DNA from: Halichoerus grypus
Lineage: Eukaryota > Chordata > Mammalia > Carnivora > Phocidae
Length of the DNA stretch: 64,000 bases
Assembly: GCF_964656455.1 (NCBI RefSeq)
Contig: NC_135726.1
Location: forward strand, 32,703,930-32,767,929
Direction of reading: 5' to 3'
The position numbers and the translations under genes are program-made. Positions 20,701 through 31,515 of the stretch are shown one piece after another; position 1 is the first letter of the stretch; each line of letters begins with the position of its first letter. The notes under the pieces are model-generated. The model saw nothing but the letters and a program-made list of their open reading frames with translations. It searched no databases and had not been told where the DNA came from.

Positions 20701-23439
20701 GGAAGAGGAGGAGGGAGAGACCCTAGAGGGGAGACAGGAGTGCAACATCTTTGAGCACAGTGTTGCTAGCTGGAGACCAAAGGGGGATCTGGTTCAATCT
20801 ACTAGAAAGTTGCAATAATAATTTGCTGTATCAGTAGCCAACTCTTAAGCTGATGGCTGTGGAATTCTTCCCCTGATGTAGGATTTAATAGTCTGGCAAT
20901 TAGATGCATTGATTTCTCTTAACTGTTCATTTGGATGTGTAAACGAAAGGAACCTGCTACTGAGGCTGATGGTATGGGCGTGCTTGCTGCCTGGCTCTGG
21001 GAAAAAAGGCTGATGGAGGTGGTGGTGGGAGGATAGGATACTTCAGGGCGGTTTTGAGGCCAGTTCCCGCCTCTCTTAACATTTCTGCTTGTGAAATGAA
21101 AAGCACCTGTTGTTCAGAAACTGTTTAAAAACAAACAATTAAAAAATAAACCCAAAGCGATTACAGTTATATCTGAAAAGTAAAAAACATCTTTCCTGCT
21201 TGCGGATGCTTCTAGAGTAGCATCTTCGTCTTTGAGTGGCTGGACTCCCATATTTTTGGCAGATGGTCTGTTAGGTACCAGAGGAAGAAGTCACAAAACA
21301 CCTGGGCCCTGAGTTCCAAAGGGACCCCCTGCTGGAAATTGAGTAACTTTCCCCCCACCCCCCATCCTTAGCAATAATCTGGGGTCTGGGGCCACCTAGA
21401 CCCGTGGCTCTGTCAAGCCCCCAAGAGGTGTGGGGACGTGGCATTTTGGACCCCTTGCAGGCGGGCGGGTGGGTGACTTCAGCTGCTTGGATAGTGTGCA
21501 GATAATGAACTCGCACAAACATGAGCACCTCTTAACTCCCTGCTCCTGGACCTGCAGGGTTCTGGAAGTGGCACCAACTTTTGACATGCAATCATCAAAA
21601 ACTCTTGTTGGCAAGCAAGCAGAAGATGGCTAGCTTTCCTGACTGCCCTCCACTGCCCCCCTCCCCTCTTTTTTTGACTAAACTGAATGTGTAGATTCAG
21701 TTAACCCTTTGGTCGAGGTTAAGATGGATTTACCTTTCCTGGACCTTGTCTGTGGTACACTGGTGTTTGCAAAGAATATTATCTTCATGTCTTGTAAACG
21801 TTTGCTATGGATATCAGGGCTTCTTTCTTATCTGCGGGTCTAGGGTAATTGCGACAGAAGAATACCTTGAAAATTGGTAGGGGGCTCCCCATTACTGTGG
21901 GTAGCTAGGGAAAACCTGGATTGACAAATCTGACAATTTCTGCAGATTCCTGTCAGCTTGCAAGGGCATTTTGTGTACATGGTAGTTGGGAATCAGAATA
22001 GTTTTGCACCCAAAATGGACTAATTAAGCCTGGATTGGTTATATCCCAGTTGAAGTTTTTGGCGCCGTCAGCTCCCTCTGCCTACCGAGTGGAGTGGGGG
22101 AAATGCTGATGGAAAGTTTTGATTCATAGCTTACCTGCCAGGATCGGTGGCAGCCAACGATTGGGGTTGTACACTCAGTAAATAAAAATACTTTACCTCT
22201 TTCAAGGAGCGCCAATTAGCTGATTGCTCTGCGTGGCTGTCTTTAAGGAGGATGCTGTTTTACCTATCTTCTTGTACAAAGGTTTGATTTTTAATGTCTT
22301 GTGAAAAGGATTCTCTTTGTCTTGATTGATGTCAGGAATAAAAGCATGATGGTAATATCCCTTTGAAAGCTATTGTATTGTCAGCCCTGGCTGACAGCAG
22401 GAGGGCCTCCCAGCGTTATAGATTAGTGCTGTGAAAACACTGACATTTTCTTTGTTACATTGCTGTTGTTCTACTTGCAAAGTCAATTACACAATGTTGG
22501 AGCTCAGTTACCGCGTTGACTTTGGAAGTAGCAACGTCTTTCATTCTTGTCTTAAAGATATAATTTTCCTTTGTTGTTGTTGTTTTGTTTTGTTTTCTTT
22601 CTTTCTTTCTTTCTTTTTGACCTGCCTCCCGCCCCCCCTTCCTGCTCCCCAAGAGTCTGAACGCGTTCGCTAGGCAAACACACTCTAGTTTCGATTGTGA
22701 CAAGTCAAATTCAAAGATTGCCACGTCATTATCTCCGAATTCTTCTGCTCATTCACATTTCAGTGGCTTCTTATTGATATAGTGACTACAGCAGCCAAGA
22801 TACATAAAAAACCCATCAAATGAGATTACAGTGTTGATAATATCTTATCAAGTGGGTTATACTCTGGATTTGGGGGTCCTTGAGGTTGGCAGATTCAGAG
22901 CTTTCTTTCTTTTTTTCCTGTAGAGTCTGACCTGGGCTGAACCAGGTTCCCCGGTGGATGGGACCCCAGCAAACAATTTTTTTGTTACAGAAGATTCATA
23001 CACATTCCGATCTCGGAGGCTGGAGCTGTTGGGCTTTGGACTTAGAAATCCCGGATGACATTATGGCAGGGGTGGAAGGGGTCTCCTAAGAGAATGCTGT
23101 CACCCATCCGTCTCCCATTGAAGATGGCAGACTGGAATCCTAAGGTGGTCTAACTGTGCCATGTGGGCGCCCCTGGGCTCAGGAGTGATTTGCATTCCCA
23201 TGTAAGTGTTGGGAAGGGAAGCAGGGCACGATATGTCCCAAGCTGAAAATGATCAGGGTGGCCGTTTTGTATTCATCCTCTCCCTTCCCCTCCACCCCAG
23301 CCTTGCCTTCTCCAGAAAGAGAAAAACCTAACTTCCTTAGTTCTCTCAACCGGCCCCAACGAGGCAGTTCCCTGAGAATGCCCGGGGACCGGGATGTTGT
23401 TGCCACTGACACAGATGACAGGGACCCATCAGGAAACTC
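17721..23439. other. Intron 1, proximal part
   Basis: Unique, repeat-poor sequence of falling GC. It includes AT-rich blocks with homeodomain-type TAATTA sites (for example TTAATTACCG and TTAATTAGCAC near 19975-20005), a G-rich run at 19393-19412, an ATTTT run near 19155, and a GTTTT/CTTT microsatellite at 22580-22617. Individual binding sites cannot be proven. Confidence 0.55.
22570..22617. repeat. GTT/GTTTT/CTTT simple repeat
   Basis: GTTGTTGTTGTTTTGTTTTG followed by about five CTTT units. Simple repeat, not attached to a SINE. Confidence 0.85.
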
Positions 23440-23700
23440 CGTCTGAGGACACTAATTGTGGGCCCCCGAAGTTATTATTATGAACCACCAGACAAGAGCC
23501 TGTGCTCGCCAGCAATTTGTCAGGACTAATTTTGTTTTTCTCCAATAATTGAAAATTAATGTCTTGAAGTGAAAGCAGATGTTCATGCCATCTTCTGAAT
23601 TGGGATATAAAATGGGGCTCTGTAGATGGGCTCACTAATTTAACAGCAATTTTCCTCGTGGCTAATGGGGGTGCTGGGGCTGCTGTCACCTAATGCTTGG
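23440..23700. promoter_or_regulatory. Candidate conserved intronic element
   Basis: An AT-rich, repeat-free block with clustered homeodomain cores: ACTAATTGTG, CAATAATTGAAAATTAATG, CTCACTAATTTAAC and GGCTAATGG. Composition and motif density resemble deeply conserved developmental enhancers. Conservation was not tested. Confidence 0.4.
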
Positions 23701-23715
23701 GGTGAGGGGATGAGA

Positions 23716-23741
23716 CAGAGAGAGAGAGAGAGAGAGAGAGC
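23716..23741. repeat. GA dinucleotide repeat
   Basis: About 12 GA units (GACAGAGAGAGAGAGA...). Confidence 0.9.
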
Positions 23742-24058
23742 GGAGTCCACTTGGGCAAGTTCTGCTGTCTGGGGTGCATGCGGCCAAGCCCTGGGAAGGA
23801 AGGTGTGGCTGGTGTGCTCATTTTGGGGGGAGAATACGTCAATAAAACATTTTCCTTGGGCTGTGAAACTTGGACCCGTCCTTGTTTTGAGTACTCATTT
23901 GCACAAGAAGTATTTATGGAGATAATTCATGGCATTATGCTGGAAAAGGTAAGGGAAACCTTGATTTGGGGAGAGCGTGGATTCCTGCAGCTGAGACAAT
24001 CCTCAGCTGCGTGTTGGTCTCCCGCCCCTCGCGAAAAGCTGGTTAAAATCACATTTCC

Positions 24059-24255
24059 AGGGCGCCTGGCTGGCTCAGTCGTTAAGCGTCTGCCTTCGGC
24101 TCAGGTCATGATCCCAGGATCCTGGGATCAAGCCCCACATCGGTCTCCCTGCTCAGTGGGAAGCCTGCTTTTCCCTCTCCCACTCCCACTGCTTGTGTTC
24201 CTTCTCTTGCTATCTCTCTCTGTCAAATAAATAAATAAAATCTTAAAAAAAAAAT
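24059..24255 (+). mobile_element. Can-SINE, first of a head-to-tail trio
   Basis: Sense element from GGGCGCCTGGCTGGCTCAG to AAATAAATAAATAAAATC. It is preceded by TCACATTTCC, related to the spacer TTGCATTTCC between later copies. Confidence 0.93.
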
Positions 24256-24259
24256 TGCA

Positions 24260-24460
24260 GGGGCGCCTGGGTGGCTCAGTTGTTAAGTATCTGCCTTTGG
24301 CTCAGGTCATGATCCCAGGGTCCTGGGATCGAGCCCCGCATCGGGCTCCCTGCTCTGCGGGAGTCTGCTTCTCCCTCTCCCACTCCCCCTGCTTGTGTTC
24401 CCTCTCTCGCTATGTCTTTCTCTGTCAGATAAATAAATAAAATCTTTTTTAAAAAAAAAA
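24260..24460 (+). mobile_element. Can-SINE, second of the trio
   Basis: Sense full-length element separated from the first by TTGCAG and from the third by TTGCATTTCC. Confidence 0.93.
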
Positions 24461-24470
24461 TTGCATTTCC

Positions 24471-24583
24471 TGGGCTCCTGGCTGGCTCAACCCGAAGAGC
24501 ATGCGATTCTTGATCTCGGGGTCATGAGTTCGAGCCTCACATTGGGTGTGTAGACATTACTTAAATAAATAAATTAAAAAAAA
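24471..24583 (+). mobile_element. Short older Can-SINE, third of the trio
   Basis: TGGCTGGCTCAACCCGAAG head, GATCTCGGGGTCATGAG, TTGGGTGTGTAGACATTAC and an AAATAAATAAATT tail. Followed by TTACATGTCC, a diverged relative of the spacer repeat. All three insertions appear to share one target. Confidence 0.88.
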
Positions 24584-24654
24584 TTACATGTCCCCAGGCC
24601 CAGACGCTAGAAATGCTCACCCAGCTGGTCTGGGGAGGGGCTCAGAGCTCTTCA

Positions 24655-24795
24655 TTTTTTTCCCTCTTTCAAAAATTGAGGTAAGATATATATAACCTAA
24701 AATGTACCATCTTAGCCATTTCTAAGTATGCGGTTCGGCGGCATTAGTATTTTCACGCTGTTTTGCAATCATCACCACCATGAACTTTTCATTTT
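24655..24795 (-). mobile_element. Old L1 3' fragment
   Basis: Antisense match to an old mammalian L1 3' region: AAAATGTACCATCTTAGCC, GCAATCATCACCACCATG and related pieces. Diverged. Confidence 0.6.
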
Positions 24796-26087
24796 CAGGC
24801 AGCACCCAGGTGGTGGTGGTGGGGGGGGGGGTCTCAGCCCACCACCCTCGGAGGAAGCCACCCAGTTCAAGCACTCCATTTTCCAGGGTAGACATGAGAA
24901 GCAGGCTCAGAAGATCAAGGGACTCTGGAGATCCCCGGCGGGGCCGTGCCTTGCTCTAGTGTGAGAAATGAGGTTGGTGTGCCCGAAGGTAGGGCATGGG
25001 ATGAGGGACCTCTTCAGGGCCGGGGGCAGGGGGCAGGGCAGGGGGATGCTTAGCAGCTGAGTGATCTAGTGACCAGTGTCAGGATTAGAACATTTATTCT
25101 CTCTCCTTGGGGACACCATTTGTTCGGGCCTGGCTGGATGTGAGTTTGCCCAGTGGCCCTAGCAGGGCAGATCCCCATGGCCCCCATACCTGCCTGCGAG
25201 GACCCAGACAGCCCCCCTGGCTCCCCCAGCTCCGCACCCTTCAGGAAAGGGAGGGACAGCTGTTATGGAACGACCACCTAGTTGCCCGGCTTTCCAGTCC
25301 TGGAGTGCCCACCGCCTCTGGCCCTCAGGTTTGGGCATGGCCGATGCTGGTACCATTCTCCTCCTTGGAGGTACCAGGCACCTTTCTCTCCCCCGGTTTT
25401 CTCTGTAATTGAAATTTGTCCTTTCGTTACCTGGGCATGAATTATTTTTTGCAGTGTTGTCATTCCCTATCCTGCTGTGAGGTTTATCTCTTCTGTTGAT
25501 CCTAATTAAATAAAACATACTGTTCACCTAACTCCTGTTGCACTGAATTTTACCTGCCTGAAGGCAGAGTGATGGCCATCTGGCCTTGGTTAGGGAGCAG
25601 GGCATGGCTGCAGAAGGGAGCTGGGCTGGCAGTGGCCCCTCATCCAGGCTGGGTGTACCCCCTTGGCCTGGGGGCTGCAGGACCTTGTAGCCACCAGCAA
25701 CAAATATCCTATTTCTGGTTCATGAACCAGAGAAATGGCTTTGTCCCTAGCCCCCTGGGACTGCAGGTCTGAACCTGGGGAGAGGAGAGACAGTCACCAG
25801 GCCTAGGGAGTCCCCAGGGAGCAGGGGAGGAGGAGAGTGGGTTCCCAGAGGAGGGAGATGGAAAGAAGGGGCAGGCTCCTGCCTCCTGGGATGGAGGCTG
25901 CAGAGTGCTGGGCTCTCTGGGGAGCAGTGAGCGGTGCACATGTTCTGGGTGCTCAGGACAACTCTGCAGATGCCCTGTGCCCCTTGGGGAGAGAGTGGCC
26001 AGCCAGGGGCCTGGCTCGCATGTTGGAAGATTCAGACTTTCACTCCTTTTGTCTTTGAACTTCTCAGACTCCTTCCAGCCTCAAGTT
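24796..26087. other. Gene-free intron
   Basis: GC-moderate unique sequence with a GGT/G10 run near 24811-24831 and an EBF-type palindrome TCCCCAGGGA near 25811. No exon recognised. Confidence 0.5.
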
Positions 26088-26102
26088 GAAAAGGAACCTG
26101 GA

Positions 26103-26301
26103 TGGGGCACCTGGGTGGCTCAGTCGTTAAGCGTCTGCCTTCGGCTCAGGTCATGATCCCAGGGTCCTGGGATCGAGCTCCACATCAGGCTCCCTGCTCT
26201 GCGGGAAGCCTGCTTCTCCCTCTCCCACTCCCCCTGTTTGTGTTCCCTCTCTCGCTATGTCTGTCAAATAAATAAATAAAATCTTTAAAAAAAAAAAAAA
26301 A
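26103..26301 (+). mobile_element. Can-SINE with intact target-site duplication
   Basis: Flanked by GAAAAGGAACCTGGA at 26088-26102 and 26302-26316, a perfect 15-bp duplication. Confidence 0.95.
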
Positions 26302-26316
26302 GAAAAGGAACCTGGA

Positions 26317-27124
26317 GGTCACTTCATTCAGACCTCTTTGGGTGTGTTTGCGGCATCCTTAATTTCATCCATCCTGGACTTGCACACTTCCACTCCCAGG
26401 GAGCTCACTACCTTTATGCATTTTTTTTTTTTTTTTTTTTTTTTTAGCCTGAGTTCCATATGTTCTTCTTTTCCATTAAACCGCAATCTGCCTCCATAAT
26501 GTAGGTGCGTTGGTTCTGGTTCTGTCTCCTGGGGCCTTAGGGAGTGACTCAAATCCCGTTCCCAGAGCAGCCCTACTGAGAGTTGGCAAAGCTTGCCTTG
26601 CTCCACTCACTTGGGCAGGAAATCACATATGGGATATGGTCAGCCTGGTGGACTTCTGGGACCCCATGCTGACTGGTAGATGCCATTGACCTGAGCCTCT
26701 GAATCCTTGTGTTTATAAGGGATTTCTTAAGTGAGTGACTAGACGTGCAAACTTTGAGGGGGTAAGTGAATGGGTGGGTGAGTGAGGCAGTAGTGGACAA
26801 GTGACTGAGTAATGAGCGAATGCACGCCCCCAAGTGCATGAGTGAGTGGGGCATCTGACTTGGGCTTACCCCCCCACCCCACCCCTTTCCTCGGCATCTT
26901 TGATGGGCTCTCTTGCCCCCTCCACCTCCTGCCAGCCCCTGTTCCTGTTCAGGAAGTGAGAGATGCCCCATCCTGGAGGGCTGGGGGCCCTCATGCCCCT
27001 TGCGTTGGGTGGGGATGGCTTGTGCCTGTTCTCCCCTTCATCCTCACCCATACTGCGGGTTCGGCTGTGAGATTGCTGCCCCGTCTGATCCAAAGCTTTG
27101 TGCCAGGCCTTGTGCTAGGTTGTA
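26317..27124. other. Gene-free intron with a long T-run
   Basis: Unique sequence holding a run of about 27 T near 26420-26446 without an attached SINE, and a degenerate GTGA-rich stretch at 26750-26860. Confidence 0.55.
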
Positions 27125-27141
27125 AAACATTGTTTTTATTT

Positions 27142-27313
27142 ATTTTTTTAAAAGATTTTATTTATTTATTTGACAGAGAGTGAGATAGCGAGAGCAGGAA
27201 CATAAGCAGGGGGAGCGGGAGAGGGAGAAGCAGGCCTCCTGCAGGGCAGGGAGCCTGATGCGGGGCTCGATCCCAGGACTCTGGGATCATGACCTGAGCC
27301 ACCCAGGCGCTCC
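27142..27313 (-). mobile_element. Internally deleted Can-SINE
   Basis: Minus-strand element between AAACATTGTTTTTA (27125) and AAACACTGTTTTTA (27314). The head lacks the GAAGGCAGACGCTTAACCGACT segment seen in neighbours. Confidence 0.92.
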
Positions 27314-27327
27314 AAACACTGTTTTTA

Positions 27328-28009
27328 TTTTTTTATTTTTTTTTTCAAAATTTTTTTATTGTTTTGTTAATCCCCATACATTACATCATTAGTTTTAGAT
27401 ATAGTGTTCCATGATTCATTGTTTGTGCATAACACCCAGTGCTCCATGCAGAACGTGCCCTCCTCAATACCCATCACCAGGCTAACCCATCCTCCCACCC
27501 CCCTCCCCTCTAGAACCCTCAGTTTGTTTTTCAGAGTCCATCGTCTCTCATGGTTCTTCTCCCCCTCCGATTTCCCCCCCTTCATTCTTCCCCTTCTGCT
27601 ACATTCTTCTTCTTCTTTTTTTCTTTCTTAACATATATTGCACTATTTGCTTCAGAGGTACAGATCTGAGATTCAACAGTCTTGCACAATTCACAGCACT
27701 TACCAGAGCACATACCCTCCCCAGTGTCCATCACCCAGTCACCCCATCCCTCCCACCCCACCCCCCACTCCAGCAACCCTCAGTTTGTTTCCTGAGATTA
27801 AGAATTCCTCATATCAGTGAGGTCATATGATACATGTCTTTCTCTGTTTGACTTATTTCGCTCAGCATAACACCCTCCAGTTCCATCCACGTCGTTGCAA
27901 ATGGCAAGATCTTATTCCTTTTGATGGCTGCATAATATTCCATTGTATACATATACCACCTCTTCTTTATCCATTCATCTGTCGATGGACATCTTGGCTC
28001 TTTCCACAC
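27328..28009 (-). mobile_element. 5'-truncated carnivore L1 (ORF2 end plus 3' UTR)
   Basis: Minus-strand. The frame at 27809-28009 encodes the C-terminal end of L1 ORF2 (KRWYMYTMEYYAAIKRNKI and so on), followed by a C/T-rich (on the plus strand) 3' UTR to an A-tail near 27328-27355. Flanked by AAACACTGTTTTTA at 27314 and AAACATTGTTTTTA at 28010. About 680 bp, dead on arrival; its polymerase core is absent. Confidence 0.9.
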
Positions 28010-28083
28010 AAACATTGTTTTTAAATGATAAAAACAATATGACACTTTCATACTAAATTCTAAATAAAATTCTAATCAAAATT

Positions 28084-28272
28084 TTTAAAAAGGTTTTAGT
28101 TATTTGAGAGAGAGAGTGTGCGCCAGCGCCAACATGAGCAGGGGGGAGGGACAGAGAGAGAGGGAGAAGCAGACTCCCTGCTGAGCGGGGAACCTGTTGC
28201 GGGGATTATATGCAGCATCATGACCTGAACCCAAGGCAGCTGCTTAACCAATTGAGCCACCCAGGCGCCCCT
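28084..28272 (-). mobile_element. Can-SINE
   Basis: Minus-strand element. AAATTCTAAT lies on both sides (near 28067 and 28279), consistent with a target-site duplication. Confidence 0.9.
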
Positions 28273-28308
28273 CTAAGCAAATTCTAATACTAATTCAAAA
28301 TAAAACAG

Positions 28309-28509
28309 GGTGCGCCTGGGTGGCTTAGTCGGTTGAACGTCTGCCTTCGGCTCAGGTCATGACCCCAGGCCCCTGGGATCGAGCCCCGCATCGGGTTCCC
28401 TGCTTAGCAGGGAGCCTGCTTCTCCCTCTCCCTCTGTCTGCCGCTCCCCCTTCTCGTGTTCTCTGTCTCTGTCAAATAAATAAATAAAATCTTTAAAAAA
28501 AACACAAAA
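28309..28509 (+). mobile_element. Can-SINE with intact target-site duplication
   Basis: Flanked by CAAAATAAAACAG at 28296-28308 and 28510-28522. Confidence 0.95.
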
Positions 28510-28522
28510 CAAAATAAAACAG

Positions 28523-29070
28523 AACTTTTCATTGAATAAACTCCCTATCCCACCTCCTCCCCCACCTCTTCCTGCCACATGGCCCGGGGTGTCTCTGGAC
28601 CAGACGTCTCTGAGCCAGCTTGGTGGTGGCCGGGCCTGTGCAGCCAAGCTTTGATTCAATGGCCTTTGGGACCTCCCTCATCCTTCAGGGACCCGTTGCC
28701 CCTGAATAGCACTAGGAGTGAGGGTTGGGGTTGGGGGGAGTTTGCAGGAAGGAGAAGATGGGATGTGTTTGCAAGGGAACCTGGCAATTAAATAAAACTC
28801 TGAATGAAAAGGAAAGATCCCCTTCTAGCGGAAGGCCTGGGTCAAGATTGATTTATTTCTCTCTGGGGTTGTGGGAGTGTGGGTTGGAGGAAACATGCTC
28901 TCTGGTCTTGGGCAGGACAGCTCCCTCTATGGGCCTCAGTTTCCCTGTCTATGAAATGGGATGGAACTGGTTGGCTGAGCTACCTGCCTTAGATGGTTTA
29001 GGATTTTAATTCCTGGAACATAAAAAGGGGAAAGCACAAGAAGCTTTCGTTTTAAAAAAAATACAGGCTA
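28523..29070. other. Gene-free intron with MIR
   Basis: Unique sequence; a sense MIR remnant at about 28900-29010 (GGCCTCAGTTTCCCTGTC, TATGAAATGGGATGG). Confidence 0.55.
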
Positions 29071-29175
29071 GGGGCGCCTCGCTGGCTCAGTGGGTAGAGC
29101 ATGCAAATCTTGATCTCCAGGTCGTGAGTTGGAGCCTCATGTTGGGGGTAGAGTTTACTTAAAAAATAAATAAAG
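29071..29175 (+). mobile_element. Short older Can-SINE
   Basis: GGGGCGCCTCGCTGGCTCAG head, GATCTCCAGGTCGTGAG, TTGGGGGTAGAGTTTACTT and A-rich tail; the body-less subfamily. Confidence 0.88.
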
Positions 29176-29335
29176 TTTGTCTTTCTTTTTTTTTGATTTC
29201 AAATTTTTATTTAAGTTCTAGGTAGTTAACATATAGGATAAGATTGGTTTCAGGTGTAGAATTTAGTGATTCATCACTTATATATAACACCCCGTGCTCA
29301 TTATAACAAGTGCCCTCTTTAATACCCATCACCCA

Positions 29336-29563
29336 GGGGCGCCTGTGTGGCTCAGTCAGTTAAGTATCTGACTCTTGATTTTGGCTCAGGTCATGACCTC
29401 AGGATCGGGAGATGGAGCCCCACGTGGAGACCGGTGAGGGGCTCTGTGCTCAGAGATTCTTTCCCTCTGCCCGCCGCCCCCCCCCGCCACGAGCACATGC
29501 ATGCTCTCTCTCACAAATAAATAAATAAGTAAATAAATAAATGCATAAATAAATCTTAAAAAA
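29336..29563 (+). mobile_element. Can-SINE inserted in L1
   Basis: Older subfamily (TCAGTTAAGTATCTGACTC). Flanked by AATACCCATCACCCA at 29321 and AATACTCATCACCCA at 29564. Long AAATAAATAAGT tail. Confidence 0.93.
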
Positions 29564-29912
29564 AATACTCATCACCCATTTAGCCCATCTCCCGCCTACC
29601 TCCCTCCACCAACCCTCAGTTTCTTCTCTGTAGTTAAGAGTTTCTTATGGTTTGCCTCCCTCCCTTTCTATCTCTAATTTTTTCCCTTCCTCTGTGTTCA
29701 TCTGTTTTGTTTCTTAAGTTCCACATCTGAGGAAATCCTATGATATTTGTCTTTCTCTGGCTGACTTCTTTCACTTAGCGTTATACTCTCTGGCTCCATC
29801 CATGTTGTTGCAAATGGCAAGATTTCATTCTTTTTGATGGCAGAGTAATATTTCATTGTGTATGTATATACACACACATACACATATATATATATACACA
29901 CCACGTCTTCTT

Positions 29913-30110
29913 TTTTTTTTTTTAAAGATTTTATTTATTTATTTGACAGAGTGAGACACAGCGAGAGAGGGGACACAAGCGGGGGAGTGGGAGAGGGAGA
30001 AGCAGGCTTCCCGCCGAGCAGGGAGCCCGATGCGGGGCTCGATCCCAGGACCCTGGGATCATGACCTGAGCCGAAGGCAGACGCTTAATGACTGAGCCAC
30101 CCAGGCGTCC
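29913..30110 (-). mobile_element. Can-SINE inserted in L1
   Basis: Minus-strand. Flanked by ACACCACGTCTTCTT on the left and ATACCACCTCTTCTT on the right, a target-site duplication with two differences. Confidence 0.93.
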
Positions 30111-30165
30111 CTATACCACCTCTTCTTTATCCATTCATAGTCGATGGACATTTGGGCTCAAAATA

Positions 30166-30939
30166 AAAAGTATTTAAAAAAAACAAGCTAGAAAGCTATG
30201 GTTTGGTCTTTTCAACTTACTTTGTAAAGTGACCAGTCCACAGAGTGAGAATTCCGAAGAGGCAACTCTAGGGAATCCTGTGTGGAGCAGCTGGGGCCTC
30301 CCTTGCTCTGGACTCTTGAGCATGGAGGGGCACGTCAGATAAGCGTCAAGGGCTTGACTGTAGTGTCGATGTTTTTGCAGGTGTCTGAGAGTTCAACTGG
30401 TGGTGTCCTTGGCTCTTTGGGCTCCAGGGGCTTTGCCAAACATCACTGGAGCAGGTTCTCTGGTGCTTCTCTATTCCAGGAATAACGTGGGTAGAGGATG
30501 ACCGGGTCCCCCATATGCACATCGAAAGCAACCAGCGTGGCTAATCTAGATCACTGGGGAGGACACATGGAGGGACTTACCCTGCCAGACCCTGCCTTCA
30601 GCTCTTCCCATGTGTTCCTCCGGTTCTCACCTCAGCTCTCTGACTGATCTCAGCTTCATAGAGGCCCAGACAGGCACAGAACTACCTTGCCCAGAGTCTC
30701 ACTGCTAGAGCTAGCAAACCTGCGCCGATAATCATTACCTTTGTTTACAACTGCCCATGGACCAGAAAAAGCAACAGAGAAGTTCATGCTTTCTTTGAGG
30801 GCTGGAGAAGTCCCCGGACTCTGGGCTAGGAGAGGGGGCCATGAGTAAAGGCACAGGAGTTCTGTCCTGCTCCCCTCCCATCTGTGTGACCTGCCTTTTG
30901 GGGTATCTATATTCATATCTTAAAAAAAAGACTGACACA
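30166..30939. other. Gene-free intron with MIR fragment
   Basis: Unique sequence. Antisense MIR remnant at about 30640-30725. No exon seen. Confidence 0.5.
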
Positions 30940-31135
30940 TCTTCAATAATTTAATCCCTTTCTTCCCCAGAGGGAAGCACTGTTATCTGCAGTTGTCTTT
31001 GTCCCCAGACCTTTTTTTGTGGTGCATTTACCAAACATATGTATATATACCCACGCATACATAATTTTACCCCTATATAGTATGATATACCGCTTGACTA
31101 TATTATACTTTCTGTTATGTGCTATTTTCAAGTAG

Positions 31136-31515
31136 CAGTGAGTTTCCAAACTTGGTTGCACATTAATATTATCTTAGGCACTTCAAGGAATAACATTGTC
31201 TGGGCCCTACTATAGATCAGACAATCCAGACTCTTCGAGGATGGGGTCCTAGGTCAATTTCTTCCTCCCTCCCTCCCTCTCTCCCTCCCTCCCTCCCTCC
31301 CTCCCTCCCTTCCTTCCTTCCCTCCCTCCCTCCCTTCCTTCCCTCCCTCCCTCCCTCCCTCCCTTCCTTCCTTCCCTCCCTCCCTCCCTCCTCCCTTCCT
31401 TCCTTCCTTCCTTCCTTCCTTCCTTCCTTCCTTCCTTCCTTCCTTCCTTCCTTTCCTCCTTCCTTGTGCTTCCTGGGGAATTTGAGTGAGTAGCCAGGGT
31501 TAAGAACCGTTCATC
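31136..31515. mobile_element. MER5A-type hAT fossil with an internal pyrimidine repeat
   Basis: CAGTGAGTTTCCAAACTTGG at the left end and TCCTGGGGAATTTGAGTGAG and AGGGTTAAGAACCGTT on the right resemble MER5A. The middle is replaced or expanded by the CCTT/CCCT array. Confidence 0.6.
31260..31463. repeat. CCCT/CCTT tetranucleotide array
   Basis: About 200 bp of alternating CCCT blocks and CCTT blocks on the plus strand, ending in about 17 CCTT units. Uninterrupted pyrimidine strand can form triplex or slipped structures. Confidence 0.95.

Larger units (their letters stand above)
12180..24058. other. SINE-free domain around the promoter
   Basis: No Can-SINE, L1 or clear MIR was recognised over about 11.9 kb spanning the CpG island and the start of intron 1, whereas flanks have roughly one SINE per 1-2 kb. 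Such retrotransposon-poor zones mark developmental regulatory loci. Confidence 0.7.
29190..30165 (-). mobile_element. 5'-truncated carnivore L1, split by two SINEs
   Basis: Minus-strand L1 3' end in three pieces: 29190-29335, 29564-29911 and 30112-30165. The piece at 29698-29880 still encodes a recognisable ORF2 C-terminus (YTMKYYSAIKKNEILPFATT). A TATATACACACACA run near 29865-29900 interrupts it. Two Can-SINEs with target-site duplications inserted later. Confidence 0.88.

Noticed and set aside
24059..24583. tRNA-like sequences with A and B boxes
   Set aside because: These are heads of tRNA-derived Can-SINEs, not tRNA genes; the sequence continues into SINE body and A-rich tail. The same holds for all such sites in the window.
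26420..26446. T-run as a SINE tail
   Set aside because: No SINE body or direct repeats could be seen next to it, so it is recorded only as a homopolymer within the intron.
27809..28051. Possible host protein with YTMEYYAAIK motif
   Set aside because: It is the C-terminal end of L1 ORF2 in a 5'-truncated copy; a similar one lies at 29698-29904.
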